64,000 nucleotides of DNA from Cocleimonas flava (GCF_004339015.1 NZ_SMFQ01000004.1:929901-993900), one strand, 5' to 3'; shown: positions 18,157-28,338, counted from the first letter of the stretch. Program-made: numbers and translations. Notes: a model not told the origin generated them from the letters alone.

Positions 18157-20049
18157 TTACGACATTTTAAGCATTAATTTATTTAGCTTACTTACAAATC
18201 CAGCTGGATCTTCTAATTGCGCGCCTTCTGCTAACAATGCTTGGTCAAACAGGATCTCTGCCCAATCTCCAAACTGCTCATCATCCGTTTCAGCTTCCAT
18301 ACGTTCAATTAATGGATGCGTTGGATTTATTTCTAAAACAGGTTTATTTGAAGGCATGTCGTGCCCTGCCTGCTTCATTAGTGTCTGCATATAAAGCGCC
18401 ATGTCCTGCTCATTTAAGACAATACAAGATGGAGATGATGTTAAACGATGAGAAACACGTACATCTTCAACTTTTTCACCCAGAACTTCTTTAAGGTGTT
18501 TGATAATACCGTCTGCTTTCTTGTCTACTTCTTCCTGTTCTTTTTTGTCTTCTTCAGTATCGAACTTACTTAAATCAAGCTCTCCTTTCGCAACTGATTG
18601 AAGTTTCTTACCATCAAACTCTTGTAAGCCATTTACTAACCACTCATCTACTCGGTCGCTCAATAGCAAAACTTCGATCTCTTTTTTACGGAATACTTCA
18701 AGATGCGGGCTGTTTTTAGCAGAAGCAAATGTTTCTGCTGTTATGTAGTAGATTTCTTCCTGCTCTTCCTTCATGCGAGAAACATAATCTTCTAACGTTA
18801 CCGTCTGCTCTTCTGAATCCGTATGCGTTGATGAGAAACGTAATAACTTAGCGATTTGTTCCTTGTTCGCCATGTCTTCGCCAGGACCTTCTTTTAAAGC
18901 ACGCCCGAATTCATTCCAGAATTTTTGATAGTTTTCCTTATCGTTCTTCGCCATTTTTTCAAGCAAACCAAGAACCTTCTTCACCGAAGCTTTGCGCATA
19001 GACTCTACAACATGATTACTTTGCAAAATCTCTCTTGAAACATTTAATGGCAAATCATTAGAATCAATAACACCACGAACAAATCGTAAGTAATGAGGCA
19101 TTAGGTTCTTGGTGTCATCCATAATGAAAACACGTTGAACATAAAGCTTAATACCATTTTTCTGCTCTGGCTCCCAAAGATCGAAAGGCGCTTTTGATGG
19201 AATATAAAGAAGTGATTTATACTCTAACTTACCTTCGACACTATTATGACTCCAGGCTAACGGGTTTTCCCAGTCATGAGCGATGTGTTTGTAGAACTCT
19301 TGGTAGTCTTCATCTTTAAGATTACTTTTAGGCTCGGTCCAAAGCGCATTTGCCTTGTTTACGACTTCCCATTCTTCAGTCAGTTTTCCTTCTTCATCGC
19401 GTTTACGCATCTTTACGGGTAAAGGAATATGATCTGAATACGTTGAAATTATTGAACGTAAACGATAATCATTGGCGAATTCTTTTTCATCTTCTTTAAG
19501 ATGCAAAACAATCTCAGTTCCATGCGCTTCTTTTGTTGTATCTTCTAAGGTAAAGCCATTTTCACCGTTTGATTCCCAAACGACAGCTTGTTCAGGCTTG
19601 TCACCTGCTCTTCTCGTCGTTAGCGTTACTTTGTCAGCGACGATGAATGATGAGTAAAAACCAACACCAAACTGACCAATCAGGTTTGAATCTTTAGCGG
19701 CATCACCAGAGAGTTTTGATAAAAACTCTTTCGTTCCCGACTTTGCAATAGTACCGATATTATTGATGACATCTTCTCGCGTCATACCAATACCATTATC
19801 GCGGATAGTGACTGTATTAGCCTCTTCATCAAATTCTACTTCTATGCGTAATTCAGAATCTCCTTCATATAAAGAATCATCTGAAATAGCTTCAAATCGA
19901 AGCTTATCGCAAGCATCTGATGCATTAGATACCAATTCACGTACAAAAATTTCTTTATTTGAATACAGAGAATGGATCATTAAATGAAGCAATTGGTTTA
20001 CTTCAGTTTGAAATTCCATGTTCTCTTTTTTCACTTTTGTTTCAGCCAT
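18157..20049 (-). CDS. htpG: HtpG (Hsp90-family) molecular chaperone
   Basis: ATP-dependent cytoplasmic chaperone. The 630-residue protein has the GHKL ATPase N-domain ([34 protein letters not shown]), the middle domain with [18 protein letters not shown], and the C-terminal dimerisation domain; E. coli HtpG is 624. I start at the ATG at 20049 ([14 protein letters not shown]), which follows an AGGA site; an upstream in-frame ATG at 20097 overlaps the heat-shock-like promoter. Single-gene unit with its own promoter and terminator. Confidence 0.97.
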   Translation of the reverse strand: MAETKVKKENMEFQTEVNQLLHLMIHSLYSNKEIFVRELVSNASDACDKLRFEAISDDSLYEGDSELRIEVEFDEEANTVTIRDNGIGMTREDVINNIGTIAKSGTKEFLSKLSGDAAKDSNLIGQFGVGFYSSFIVADKVTLTTRRAGDKPEQAVVWESNGENGFTLEDTTKEAHGTEIVLHLKEDEKEFANDYRLRSIISTYSDHIPLPVKMRKRDEEGKLTEEWEVVNKANALWTEPKSNLKDEDYQEFYKHIAHDWENPLAWSHNSVEGKLEYKSLLYIPSKAPFDLWEPEQKNGIKLYVQRVFIMDDTKNLMPHYLRFVRGVIDSNDLPLNVSREILQSNHVVESMRKASVKKVLGLLEKMAKNDKENYQKFWNEFGRALKEGPGEDMANKEQIAKLLRFSSTHTDSEEQTVTLEDYVSRMKEEQEEIYYITAETFASAKNSPHLEVFRKKEIEVLLLSDRVDEWLVNGLQEFDGKKLQSVAKGELDLSKFDTEEDKKEQEEVDKKADGIIKHLKEVLGEKVEDVRVSHRLTSSPSCIVLNEQDMALYMQTLMKQAGHDMPSNKPVLEINPTHPLIERMEAETDDEQFGDWAEILFDQALLAEGAQLEDPAGFVSKLNKLMLKMS

Positions 20050-20097
20050 TGTTAATTTCCTAATAAATCCTATGGTAGTTCTAATAAAAGATGTCAA

Positions 20098-20127
20098 AAA
20101 TGTATGGTCAATTAATAACTTTTCAAG
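20098..20127 (-). promoter_or_regulatory. htpG: Heat-shock (sigma-32-like) promoter of htpG
   Basis: On the minus strand CTTGAAA (20127-20121) is followed after 13 nt by CCATACATTT (20107-20098), similar to the sigma-32 consensus CTTGAA...CCCCATTTA. It lies about 50 bp upstream of the htpG start. htpG is a classic sigma-32 gene, which supports the call. Confidence 0.65.
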
Positions 20128-20178
20128 CGAAATGTTGTATTATTTGCTCTTTAAAAAATCACTTAAACAGGATTGTTT

Positions 20179-22455
20179 ATGAGTAGCTCTGGAGGAATGT
20201 CTCAGTTATTAAAAGGCATCATGATTGGCATTGTCCTAATATTAGCCATTGTAGGAACAATGAGCTTATTAGATAAAAGTAAATCCCCAGATGACTATAC
20301 CAACATCAACAATTCAACAAGCAGAGACTCTTCGAATATTCCAGCCCCCTCTATTAGCATTAATCCGCAAAATTCAACAAACACCGAAAACTCAGATAAC
20401 AATACCAATAATAATGCCGAACAATCTGGGCAACTCACTTCTAATCAAGAAAAAACAAACGCTGACGAAATTGCGGACTCTACTAAAGATGCAGACAAAC
20501 CTGTTTTAGAAGAGGAAGAACCGGAGAAACCTGAAGAACTTCAATTCGGCATGCTTACCGTCAGTTCGATCAATCCAGACAATAAAGAAAAACTTAACGC
20601 TTCTTTTGTCATTCTGAATAAAGAAAATACTGAAGTTGCAAAGACAAGTAATGTAAATACAGCCACGTATAAACTACCTGTGGGTGAATATAAAATAACA
20701 GCGACTTTAACACCCGCTGCTACACCATCCGATAGACCGATTCCAACGGTAGAAAAGACCCAGCAACTATCGATTAGTGCCGACTCTAAAACCGATCAGG
20801 TTTTCGAACTTAAACCACCACTGACCATTGGGATATTGCAAGTATCTGCTGTTTCAACGAGTGCTGGAAATAAAGCCGTTAGATCAAATTTCATCGTTCA
20901 AAAAGACAATGGTGAGACCGTCGCTACCAGAAACAATGTGACAAACAGCCTTTTCAAACTGAATGCAGGTAGTTATAAAGTAACCGTAAGAAGTGGCAGC
21001 ATAAGCGACTTTAGAACCGTTGTCGTAGAGGCAGGCGAATCAACACAGGAAACGTTTAAGCTTCAAGAAGCTGCTGCACAGGGACGTGTTTTAATCAGGG
21101 TTTTTGATACTCGCTCCAGCACCCCTGTGAATGCTGATATTACGATTTCTGATGTTCAAGGAAATCTGGTACAAGAGTTAAAATCAGTGACTAAAACTGA
21201 AATTTCACTGGCACAAGGCAATTATAAGATTCGTGTTGCAGGTCCAACCGGACAATCCAATAAGAATATAAGAGTAATAGCAGGACAATCATTGAGTGAG
21301 ATTTTTCGCTTCGATGCTCCTCAAGTTGCCGTTAATACCACGGAAACATCTACGACCAATGTATCCGATGATACCGAAACCTCTGGAAACTCTAGTGATA
21401 ATGGCATCCAAATTACAGAAAATGTCACAATTAAAGCAGTAGAACCTCAACAAGAAACTAACCAAGTTGATACACAACCCGCTATTGAACCTGTTCCAGA
21501 AGCAGATGAAGCTGCGGTTCAAAACGCCAGCATCACCATTCTGGCTAGAAATGCAGCAGATAACAGGCCGTTAAAATCAAATATTTACATTCAAACCCCA
21601 GCCGGTCAGCATCTAGATAAAAAAATCTATGTAGACTCAGGTACTTTTGAGCTAGCACCAGGCGTATATAAAATTACTGTTCGATCAAAGAACAGAAAAA
21701 ACAACGTTAAAACCATTCGTATTTCGGCTAATCAGCAATTAAACGAAACCTTTTTGATGGATAATCTGACAGCGCCTGACACCACAGAAAGGTCTGCAAC
21801 TCCTGCCCCTCAAAAACCCGCTAAACCCGTAAATAATGGCATTATTCCAAGTGGATTTTTAAACGTTTTAATGCAAGCGGATAATAATCAAAACGGATCA
21901 AATCAAAATTTAAATACCCATTTTATAGTCGCTACAAAAGCAGGTAAAAAAATAGTTGAGCTAACCAGTGTCAAATCAGGAAATTTTAAATTAGATACAG
22001 GCCAATACACCGTTACTGCAATTCATAAAAATCAACGTCGCAGTCAAAATGTAACAATCAGAGAAAATCAAAATACACGTTTGATTTTTAGAACAAGTGA
22101 CTTTGGCGTTCGCAAAGGACTCTTGAGGAGCAGGATCATTGATGAAGCTGGCCGTCCCCTAAAAGGCAATCTACTTGTCAAAGACATGCGAGGCAGAATC
22201 GTTGCACGAGCAAACGGTGTCTCAATAGGTGAATTTGAATTAGCACCTATAAGACACACAGTCAGTGTTAATTACAGAGGCCTCAGTGGCAGCGAAGTGG
22301 TTAGAGTAGCTTCCGGTGAAACAACCATTCAAACATTTACGATTGCGTCAAACAGCCCTGCTCCAGCAAATAGGAACGTTCAAAAAAATGATACTCAAGA
22401 ATTAAAAAGAATTATTAGGGATAAAATAAAAGAAGAAATACAAAAACAGTTTTAA
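20179..22455 (+). CDS. Membrane-anchored protein with six tandem beta-sandwich repeats, function unknown
   Basis: Function not recognised. From the ATG at 20179 (after AGGA) the 758-residue protein has one N-terminal membrane segment (about 8-31, KGIMIGIVLILAIVGTM), an Asn/Ser/Glu-rich linker (about 32-122) and six repeats of about 75-90 residues at roughly 125-212, 218-295, 303-378, 450-527, 559-638 and 646-722. Each has a strand of the form LxVxxx, a middle segment N-x-x-(F/I)-x-(I/V), then F-x-L-x-x-G-x-Y-x-(I/V)-T-(V/A), and ends with an (E/Q)TF-like strand, resembling PEGA or carboxypeptidase-regulatory (transthyretin-like) folds. Repeats 3-4 and 4-5 are joined by Thr/Ser/Pro linkers. 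The C-terminus is a charged helix (ELKRIIRDKIKEEIQK). The bulk is probably periplasmic. It is divergent from htpG, and a GGDEF-EAL gene follows 267 bp later. Confidence 0.8.
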   Translation: MSSSGGMSQLLKGIMIGIVLILAIVGTMSLLDKSKSPDDYTNINNSTSRDSSNIPAPSISINPQNSTNTENSDNNTNNNAEQSGQLTSNQEKTNADEIADSTKDADKPVLEEEEPEKPEELQFGMLTVSSINPDNKEKLNASFVILNKENTEVAKTSNVNTATYKLPVGEYKITATLTPAATPSDRPIPTVEKTQQLSISADSKTDQVFELKPPLTIGILQVSAVSTSAGNKAVRSNFIVQKDNGETVATRNNVTNSLFKLNAGSYKVTVRSGSISDFRTVVVEAGESTQETFKLQEAAAQGRVLIRVFDTRSSTPVNADITISDVQGNLVQELKSVTKTEISLAQGNYKIRVAGPTGQSNKNIRVIAGQSLSEIFRFDAPQVAVNTTETSTTNVSDDTETSGNSSDNGIQITENVTIKAVEPQQETNQVDTQPAIEPVPEADEAAVQNASITILARNAADNRPLKSNIYIQTPAGQHLDKKIYVDSGTFELAPGVYKITVRSKNRKNNVKTIRISANQQLNETFLMDNLTAPDTTERSATPAPQKPAKPVNNGIIPSGFLNVLMQADNNQNGSNQNLNTHFIVATKAGKKIVELTSVKSGNFKLDTGQYTVTAIHKNQRRSQNVTIRENQNTRLIFRTSDFGVRKGLLRSRIIDEAGRPLKGNLLVKDMRGRIVARANGVSIGEFELAPIRHTVSVNYRGLSGSEVVRVASGETTIQTFTIASNSPAPANRNVQKNDTQELKRIIRDKIKEEIQKQF

Positions 22456-22722
22456 TAAAAATCTGATAATAAATAAAAATCTAATAATAAAAGTGCAACT
22501 CGTCAGATATATTGAAAATAATTTTTATATTGATTTAAACTCTCTTGCATAAAAGTAAAAAATAAATTAACTCGATATAATTATAAATAGAATATAAAAA
22601 AAGCTGCATTCTAACAAAAGCCAATAAAAGGCTTTTGTAACTATATTTTAGAAGTTTCCAATCAGTTGAAAAGCTGAGTAATTATAAAAATAACAACGTC
22701 TAAATAACTGCTAAAACTGTAA

Positions 22723-24981
22723 ATGAAAATTACTCAAATTTCTAGTGAAGTCAAAGATGCAGGGCTGTCAGCTTTCTGGCAATTTTATGCTTTTGCTCTT
22801 TTTGCTACTGCGATTTGCATAGCTTTCTTTACAAACGGCTCAGAAATAAAGCACTTTTTTAATATCCTACTGGCTACTTTCACAGCCATCCCTCTTTTAA
22901 TAGCCATTTTTATCCACAAAAAACCTCTCTATCCCTGGGGAATTTTTGTTTTTGCTATTTTAATTCTCGTAGCAGAGGATATTTTATCTTCGTTACCATA
23001 CTTGGGATTTGATGCCTCATTCTTTAACAATGAATGGCTAAAAGAAATTGGCATAGGCATTTTAAGTCTTTTCAGCTTAAGCTTACTGTTACGAATAGAA
23101 TCGAATTATCGTATAAATGGCTTCGCCATTGATTTCATATTGTGCCTATTTTCGGTAATTTGTTTCTTATTCATATTATCTCCAAACCTACTGCAGTTTG
23201 CACTTAAAGATCTCACCTTATACCAACAACTTCAGTTTTCGCATGCGTTTTTAGTAGCAGTGCTGATAGGTCTTCTTCTTGTAAATCTACGACTTCTGAT
23301 TTCATTTAAAATCAAAGATCTTATAAGCGCCATTATGATATTAACGCTATCTACCTACTTATTAGTCAATGCATTCAACAGCATCGGTTATTTTGGTAAC
23401 AGCGAAGCAGTAAACGATATTGAATGGTTTTGTTACAAATTTGCTGGCGTCTTAGCTTTTCTACACATACTCACTGAAAACTATAATTACAATTATGACC
23501 CTAATAAAGCAAAGGTTCTGGGTTTAAAGTTTCTCTGGAGTTCTTCAATTCTTGCATTGTTAGTTACTCCAATTGGCGTAATTTATAGATGGAAATTTAA
23601 TCTTACTCCTCTAGATCCTTACTTATTAGCCATTGTCGGAGCAACACTAAGTCTAATTGTTATTTTAAGAATCTCAGTGCTACTCAGAAATTACGAAAAA
23701 CAACGCAAGAAATTAAAATCAATCGCATTTACTGATGCATTAACGGGGTTACCTAATTATTTAGGTATACGTCATTTAATAGATGACAAAGAAAATATGT
23801 TGGTTTTCACCCTTAATATTGAAGACTTCAAATCGATCAATGATATGCACGAAAGGCAATTTGGAGACAATGTATTAATAAGCTTAGGCAAAAGACTAAA
23901 AAATCTCAGTGATGTCTTATTTGTTGCTCGTATCGGTAGCGATAGTTTTTTAGCAGTCTTCCAGGCTCCTCAAGAACATATATATAAAGTTTATGCAAAA
24001 CTCCAACAAGAATTAGGCATATGGGATATGGTCTCCGGCAAGAGAGTTGCAGTTCCCTTAACTTTTGGAGCCAGCCACAGTAAACATCCCATCAAACCAG
24101 AAAAATTAGTTAGACAATCTGAGCTTGCGTTAAAGGAAGCTAGAGAATTACACAAAGATTTTACTTTATATAAGGAAAGAGAAAATCCACTTTCCGTTAA
24201 TTATAATGATAATCTCCCGAGACTAGAACTTAGAGAGATATTACAAAGCTCGATAGATCAAAACTATTTACCTATTCATTTTCAGCCTATTTATAATCTG
24301 AAAGATGGTTCTCTTAAAGCACTGGAATTATTAATTCGCGTGCAGTCTGATGAACATGGGCTTCTACGTCCTAGCCAATTTCTTGATCAGGCAAAAGCTT
24401 ATGGCTTGTTAACCGGGCTCACAAAAGTGTGTATTAATATGGTCGCTGAGAACTTTGAAAAACTACCGAAAGTAGATATCAACGTTAATGTACCACCCTA
24501 TATGCTGAATAATACCGATACACTGAACGAATTTATCAGCTCTTTCCATAATGCAAATCTACCCACAGAACGTTTCTGCATTGAAGTTACTGAGGATGGA
24601 GATATCCCTACAGATCACTTAATCCCAGCGATCAATCTATTAAAAGCGAATGGGTTTTCAATTTCTATCGATGACTTTGGCACGGGCTATTCTTCCCTTG
24701 GCCGCTTATCTATTTTGCCCGTAGATAGTGTAAAGATAGATAGAAGTTTGTTACTCAGTGCGAGCGATGGTAACAAAGCGATTTTAGAATCTGCCATCTC
24801 ACTGGTAAAACGTCTTGGGGTAAAGTCTGTTGTTGAAGGTGTTGAAACCCTTGAGCAGTTAAATCTGGTTAGAAGTTTAGGCGCAGACTCTGTTCAGGGT
24901 TACCTATTCTCTAAACCGGTAAGAGTGGTTGCTGCTTCTAAGTTTTCACTCAACGCATCGAGTATTGTTGCTGAATTTTAA
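22723..24981 (+). CDS. Membrane protein with degenerate GGDEF and intact EAL domain (c-di-GMP phosphodiesterase candidate)
   Basis: The 752-residue protein has about eight N-terminal hydrophobic segments (about 15-325), then a GGDEF-type domain starting DALTGLPNYLG (338) in which the signature is RIGSDSF (about 403) instead of GG(D/E)EF, so cyclase activity is unlikely. The EAL domain (about 500-745) keeps the expected metal and catalytic residues: Glu in LELLIR (about 536), Asn in INVNVPP, Glu in CIEVTE, Asp-Asp in IDDFGTGYSSLG (about 650), Lys in VKIDR, Glu in VEGVET (about 706) and Gln in VQGYLFSKP. It therefore probably hydrolyses c-di-GMP at the inner membrane, with the GGDEF-like part perhaps as a GTP sensor. 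Partner and signal unknown. Confidence 0.88.
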   Translation: MKITQISSEVKDAGLSAFWQFYAFALFATAICIAFFTNGSEIKHFFNILLATFTAIPLLIAIFIHKKPLYPWGIFVFAILILVAEDILSSLPYLGFDASFFNNEWLKEIGIGILSLFSLSLLLRIESNYRINGFAIDFILCLFSVICFLFILSPNLLQFALKDLTLYQQLQFSHAFLVAVLIGLLLVNLRLLISFKIKDLISAIMILTLSTYLLVNAFNSIGYFGNSEAVNDIEWFCYKFAGVLAFLHILTENYNYNYDPNKAKVLGLKFLWSSSILALLVTPIGVIYRWKFNLTPLDPYLLAIVGATLSLIVILRISVLLRNYEKQRKKLKSIAFTDALTGLPNYLGIRHLIDDKENMLVFTLNIEDFKSINDMHERQFGDNVLISLGKRLKNLSDVLFVARIGSDSFLAVFQAPQEHIYKVYAKLQQELGIWDMVSGKRVAVPLTFGASHSKHPIKPEKLVRQSELALKEARELHKDFTLYKERENPLSVNYNDNLPRLELREILQSSIDQNYLPIHFQPIYNLKDGSLKALELLIRVQSDEHGLLRPSQFLDQAKAYGLLTGLTKVCINMVAENFEKLPKVDINVNVPPYMLNNTDTLNEFISSFHNANLPTERFCIEVTEDGDIPTDHLIPAINLLKANGFSISIDDFGTGYSSLGRLSILPVDSVKIDRSLLLSASDGNKAILESAISLVKRLGVKSVVEGVETLEQLNLVRSLGADSVQGYLFSKPVRVVAASKFSLNASSIVAEF

Positions 24982-25011
24982 TGCTAACTGCATTCTAATG
25001 AAATCAGTTAC

Positions 25012-25455
25012 CTAAAAACCAATATCAAATATCATCCAGCTTGTTTTGGATAACTTTAAAATATGATTTGAAGGGTCTTCCTCTTTCCACTTTTTAGCTA
25101 CAGGACCAAGCCAGTGATTTCGAGATGGCGTTAATTTTCCTTTTTTGTTTTGATGATTGTATGCCAAACGACTCCAATAGCCTTTCTTAATATAATTTCT
25201 TAATTTTCTAAAGACCGACATCGCTTTTGCATGGTCTGTGCAGTTGTACTCTTCGCGCCCTAACCTGATTTCTAACTTGCCACAAAACAAGGTTTCATTG
25301 TCTAAAACAGAATGGGTAAACAGTAGTTTACAGTCACCAACATATAACTCTGAAGTGACTTCTTTTATATCGATAGAATCGCAATAATCATTAGCATAAG
25401 CCAAAAACTCAGACTCATCCTTTTCCAACATAAGAAATAAAATTTCTGCGTCCAT
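25012..25455 (-). CDS. Conserved-looking hypothetical protein downstream of parB
   Basis: 147 residues, starting MDAEILFLMLEKDESEFLAY. No domain recognised. It is soluble, mixed alpha/beta in appearance, with a basic central segment (RKLRNYIKKGYWSRLAYNHQ) and Trp-rich C-terminal third (NHWLGPVAKKWKEE). It begins 32 bp after the parB stop on the same strand and is probably cotranscribed with parAB, but no role in segregation can be claimed. Confidence 0.65.
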   Translation of the reverse strand: MDAEILFLMLEKDESEFLAYANDYCDSIDIKEVTSELYVGDCKLLFTHSVLDNETLFCGKLEIRLGREEYNCTDHAKAMSVFRKLRNYIKKGYWSRLAYNHQNKKGKLTPSRNHWLGPVAKKWKEEDPSNHILKLSKTSWMIFDIGF

Positions 25456-25486
25456 AAGTGTTATGAGTTATCTAAACAACCTTTGT

Positions 25487-26347
25487 TTATTTTATATGTT
25501 CAAGAATACCGTCGAGCTCATCTAGATTATTGTATTCAACAACCAGTTTACCTTTGCCCTTATTGTTATACTGAATGGCAACCTGAGCACCCAAAGTTTG
25601 CGATAAGGACTCTTCAAGCTTCTGCACTTCCAGGGCTTTCTTCACGGGCGTCTTTTTATCTGCAGCTAGCTCGGGGTTTGCTATTTTCTTTACCAGCTTT
25701 TCAGTCTCTCTTACAGACAGTTCTTTCTTTGCAACAATATGTGCCGTTTCAACCTGTTTCGCACCTGATAAAGCCAACAACGCTCGCGCATGGCCCATAT
25801 CAAGTTTACCTGTGTCTAATAATTCTTTGGTAGTTTCTTCAAGATCAAGCAAGCGTAATAGATTACTGACAGCGGCTCTGGAGCGACCTACTGATTCCGC
25901 CGTCTGCTGATGTGTCAAACCAAAGTCTGCAATCAAACGGCTCATTGCAATCGCTTCTTCCAGTGGATTAAGGTCTTCACGTTGAATATTCTCAATCAAA
26001 GACATTGCTGCAGCAGCCTGATCAGGAATATCTCGGACAATCGCAGGAATGGTATGCATACCCGCTATTTGAGACGCACGCCAGCGACGTTCGCCAGCTA
26101 TCAGCTCATATTCACCGCCATCGATTCTACGAACGACTATAGGTTGAACTAATCCTTGTGCTTTGATCGACTCGGCAAGCTCTTGAAGCGCATCTGGGTC
26201 AATAGATAAGCGTGGCTGATACTCACCTTTTCTGATTTTTTCAACGGGTAGTTTCTTTAGTTCGCTGTCTTTATTTGCAGCATCATCTTTTACAGCCGAA
26301 CTTAGTAGCATATCTAAGCCACGACCTAGTCCTGGTTTTTTTACCAT
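25487..26347 (-). CDS. parB: Chromosome-partitioning protein ParB
   Basis: ParB is a CTP-dependent DNA clamp that loads at parS sites and works with ParA in origin segregation. The 286-residue protein opens VKKPGLGRGLDMLL, a typical chromosomal ParB N-terminus that contacts ParA. The N-terminal nuclease-like/CTP domain has KIRKGEYQPR, GERRWRAS and ENIQREDLNP, followed by the helix-turn-helix THQQTAESVGRSRAAVSNLL and a C-terminal dimerisation region. Start chosen at the ATG at 26347 after AGGGAA. I find no perfect parS (TGTTTCACGTGAAACA) in the window. Confidence 0.96.
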   Translation of the reverse strand: MVKKPGLGRGLDMLLSSAVKDDAANKDSELKKLPVEKIRKGEYQPRLSIDPDALQELAESIKAQGLVQPIVVRRIDGGEYELIAGERRWRASQIAGMHTIPAIVRDIPDQAAAAMSLIENIQREDLNPLEEAIAMSRLIADFGLTHQQTAESVGRSRAAVSNLLRLLDLEETTKELLDTGKLDMGHARALLALSGAKQVETAHIVAKKELSVRETEKLVKKIANPELAADKKTPVKKALEVQKLEESLSQTLGAQVAIQYNNKGKGKLVVEYNNLDELDGILEHIK

Positions 26348-26395
26348 TATCAAATTCCCTATCGAAGATTATTAGACTGACTTAAACAACTACTA

Positions 26396-27175
26396 TCAAG
26401 CGGCTTGTCGCGATGATTCTTTACGGATGACTTCAGCTGCAAGCGCTAAATAAGCCAATGCGCCACTTGATCGCTTATCATACATCAATGCTGGCAAACC
26501 ATGACTTGGCGCCTCTGCCAAACGAATATTGCGCGGAATCGAGGTATTATACAAGGTATCAGAAAAGTGCTGGGCCAATTGATTAGAAACATCACGCGAC
26601 AGATTATTACGCGGATCGTACATCGTTCTTAAAAGTCCGATGACTTCCAGCTTTGGGTTCGAATTGCTACGAATGGTTTCTATCGAACCAATCAATGCAG
26701 AAAGACCTTCCAATGCATAATACTCACATTGCATGGGAATAAGCACCCCATTTGCCGCAACTAAAGCATTTACCGTCAACATATTGAGTGAAGGTGGGCA
26801 GTCTATAATGATGTAATCGTAATTACCTTTTACCGATTGTAATACTTTTTGCAGGCGGTATTCACGATCGCCCATTTTCATCATTTCAAGTTCAGCAATA
26901 GTTAGATCAGGACCACCCGCTAAACCAGACACAGACATATTGGGGATAGTTTGAATCGCTTCATCAACCTTTGCATCACCCAGCAAAACATCGCTTAAAT
27001 ACACCGGCATTTCGTGTTTATCTAAACCAATACCAGTAGTTGCATTACCTTGAGGATCCATGTCTACAATTAACACACGGCGCTTAATAACCGCCAAAGA
27101 GGCCGCCAAATTAACGCTGGTGGTTGTTTTACCAACACCACCTTTTTGATTAGCAACGGCAATTATTTGAGTCAT
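26396..27175 (-). CDS. parA: Chromosome-partitioning ATPase ParA/Soj
   Basis: A 259-residue deviant Walker ATPase: IIAVANQKGGVGKTTTSVNL (residues 3-22), DMDPQGNATTGIG, and IIIDCPPSLNMLTVNAL. It binds nucleoid DNA as an ATP dimer and is stimulated by ParB. Start at ATG 27175, which gives the standard MTQIIAVANQKGG opening. Directly followed by parB (48 bp). In many gammaproteobacteria parAB follows gidAB near oriC; here cmoB is upstream instead. Confidence 0.96.
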   Translation of the reverse strand: MTQIIAVANQKGGVGKTTTSVNLAASLAVIKRRVLIVDMDPQGNATTGIGLDKHEMPVYLSDVLLGDAKVDEAIQTIPNMSVSGLAGGPDLTIAELEMMKMGDREYRLQKVLQSVKGNYDYIIIDCPPSLNMLTVNALVAANGVLIPMQCEYYALEGLSALIGSIETIRSNSNPKLEVIGLLRTMYDPRNNLSRDVSNQLAQHFSDTLYNTSIPRNIRLAEAPSHGLPALMYDKRSSGALAYLALAAEVIRKESSRQAA

Positions 27176-27262
27176 ATCGATTGATCTGTTTTTGGTTTTA
27201 TTAAGTCTGCACACAGTATCAAAAACTGGGGCTTAAGGGTAGATATAGTGATTATAAAAAGT

Positions 27263-27277
27263 CACCCCCCTACTTAC
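27263..27277 (-). repeat. Dispersed G6 motif copy (cmoB-parA intergenic)
   Basis: CACCCCCCTACTTAC on the plus strand, followed by AGGCACTTTTTT and preceded by AAAAAGT. The outer AAAAAGT/ACTTTTT can pair (7 bp) around the motif. It lies between the cmoB stop and the parA start, both on the minus strand. Confidence 0.87.
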
Positions 27278-27324
27278 AGGCACTTTTTTGGTCACCTTAA
27301 TCGTTGGGCGTATTCTCTAACAAC

Positions 27325-28338
27325 TTAACGGTTACAGATAACGACCGCTCTTTTGGGGGCAGGATATCCTTCTATGGTTTTATTATGATCTTCAGGATCA
27401 AGAAAATCTTGCAGTGACTCAAATTCCATCCAGTCCGTCGAGCGCTGCTCTTCAATACTGGTCTGGTTTATATCGACTACCCGTACATTTTTAAAACCCA
27501 CTCTTTCTAACATTCTCACTAAAAGTGGGGGGGTGGGTAAAAACCAGACATTACGCATTTTCGCATAACGATCTTCGGGCAATAACAACTCATGGCTCTG
27601 TTGATTTGATTCATCTTCGATGACCAATGTTTCTAATACCAATTCGCCATCTGCGCGTAAAAAACTTCTGAGTTCTTGTAAGTGTTCGATGGGGGAAACG
27701 CGATGATACAAAACCCCCATTGAAAATACCGTATCAAAGCCTTTGCCCTGATATACCTTACTGAATGCAGGCAACTCTTCACCTTTGAAGGGTAATAGAT
27801 GTATAGGTTTTTCACCCACGTATTTCTTTAAGGTCTGAAATTGTACAAGAAAAAACTGACTAGGGTCAGCACCAACCACCAACTTTGCACCATCGGCCAA
27901 CATACGCCACATGTGATAGCCGTTACCACAACCGACATCTAAAACTCGTCGATTCTTTAAAGGCGTTAAATGCGATTGAATTCTTTGCCACTTCCAGTCT
28001 GAATGCCATTCTGTATCAATATGGATACCAAATAATTCATAAGGACCTTTGCGCCAGGGGTGTAACTTTTTGAGCAGTGAAAGCAAATACTCACTAGTTT
28101 CCTGATCGCAATCTTCAGCTGAACCAATTCTTACTTTATCCGCGGAAATATCAATACTAGATGCCTGAAGCTCTGGTAGCTGTTGAAGAATGTTTTCCCA
28201 CTCTTCTTTCTTGCCGTGTTGTCGCTTTTCAAAGATAGCAGATAGTTGCTGCGGAAGTACTTCCTGCCATTCGACAAAGTCATTCTCTTCTAAATCAGCA
28301 TACAAGCTTTCAAAATTAACAATCATGTTTTCGGACAT
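27325..28338 (-). CDS. cmoB: tRNA U34 carboxymethyltransferase CmoB
   Basis: Uses carboxy-S-adenosylmethionine made by CmoA to turn 5-hydroxyuridine at tRNA position 34 into 5-carboxymethoxyuridine (cmo5U). 337 residues with the family's N-terminal half (HPWRKGPYELFGIHIDTEW) and the SAM-type fold RRVLDVGCGNGYHMWRMLAD, GADPSQFFLVQF and FSMGVLYHRVSPIEHL. The cmoA gene ends 15 bp upstream, giving a cmoAB operon. A copy of the dispersed motif lies inside at 27521-27535, where it encodes PTPPLL. Confidence 0.97.
   Translation of the reverse strand: MSENMIVNFESLYADLEENDFVEWQEVLPQQLSAIFEKRQHGKKEEWENILQQLPELQASSIDISADKVRIGSAEDCDQETSEYLLSLLKKLHPWRKGPYELFGIHIDTEWHSDWKWQRIQSHLTPLKNRRVLDVGCGNGYHMWRMLADGAKLVVGADPSQFFLVQFQTLKKYVGEKPIHLLPFKGEELPAFSKVYQGKGFDTVFSMGVLYHRVSPIEHLQELRSFLRADGELVLETLVIEDESNQQSHELLLPEDRYAKMRNVWFLPTPPLLVRMLERVGFKNVRVVDINQTSIEEQRSTDWMEFESLQDFLDPEDHNKTIEGYPAPKRAVVICNR
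27521..27535 (+). repeat. Dispersed G7 motif copy inside cmoB
   Basis: AAAAGTGGGGGGGTG on the plus strand. In the cmoB frame (minus strand) it is read ACC CCC CCA CTT TTA, Thr-Pro-Pro-Leu-Leu, in the segment after NVWFLP. A TAAAAA run follows. Confidence 0.85.
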
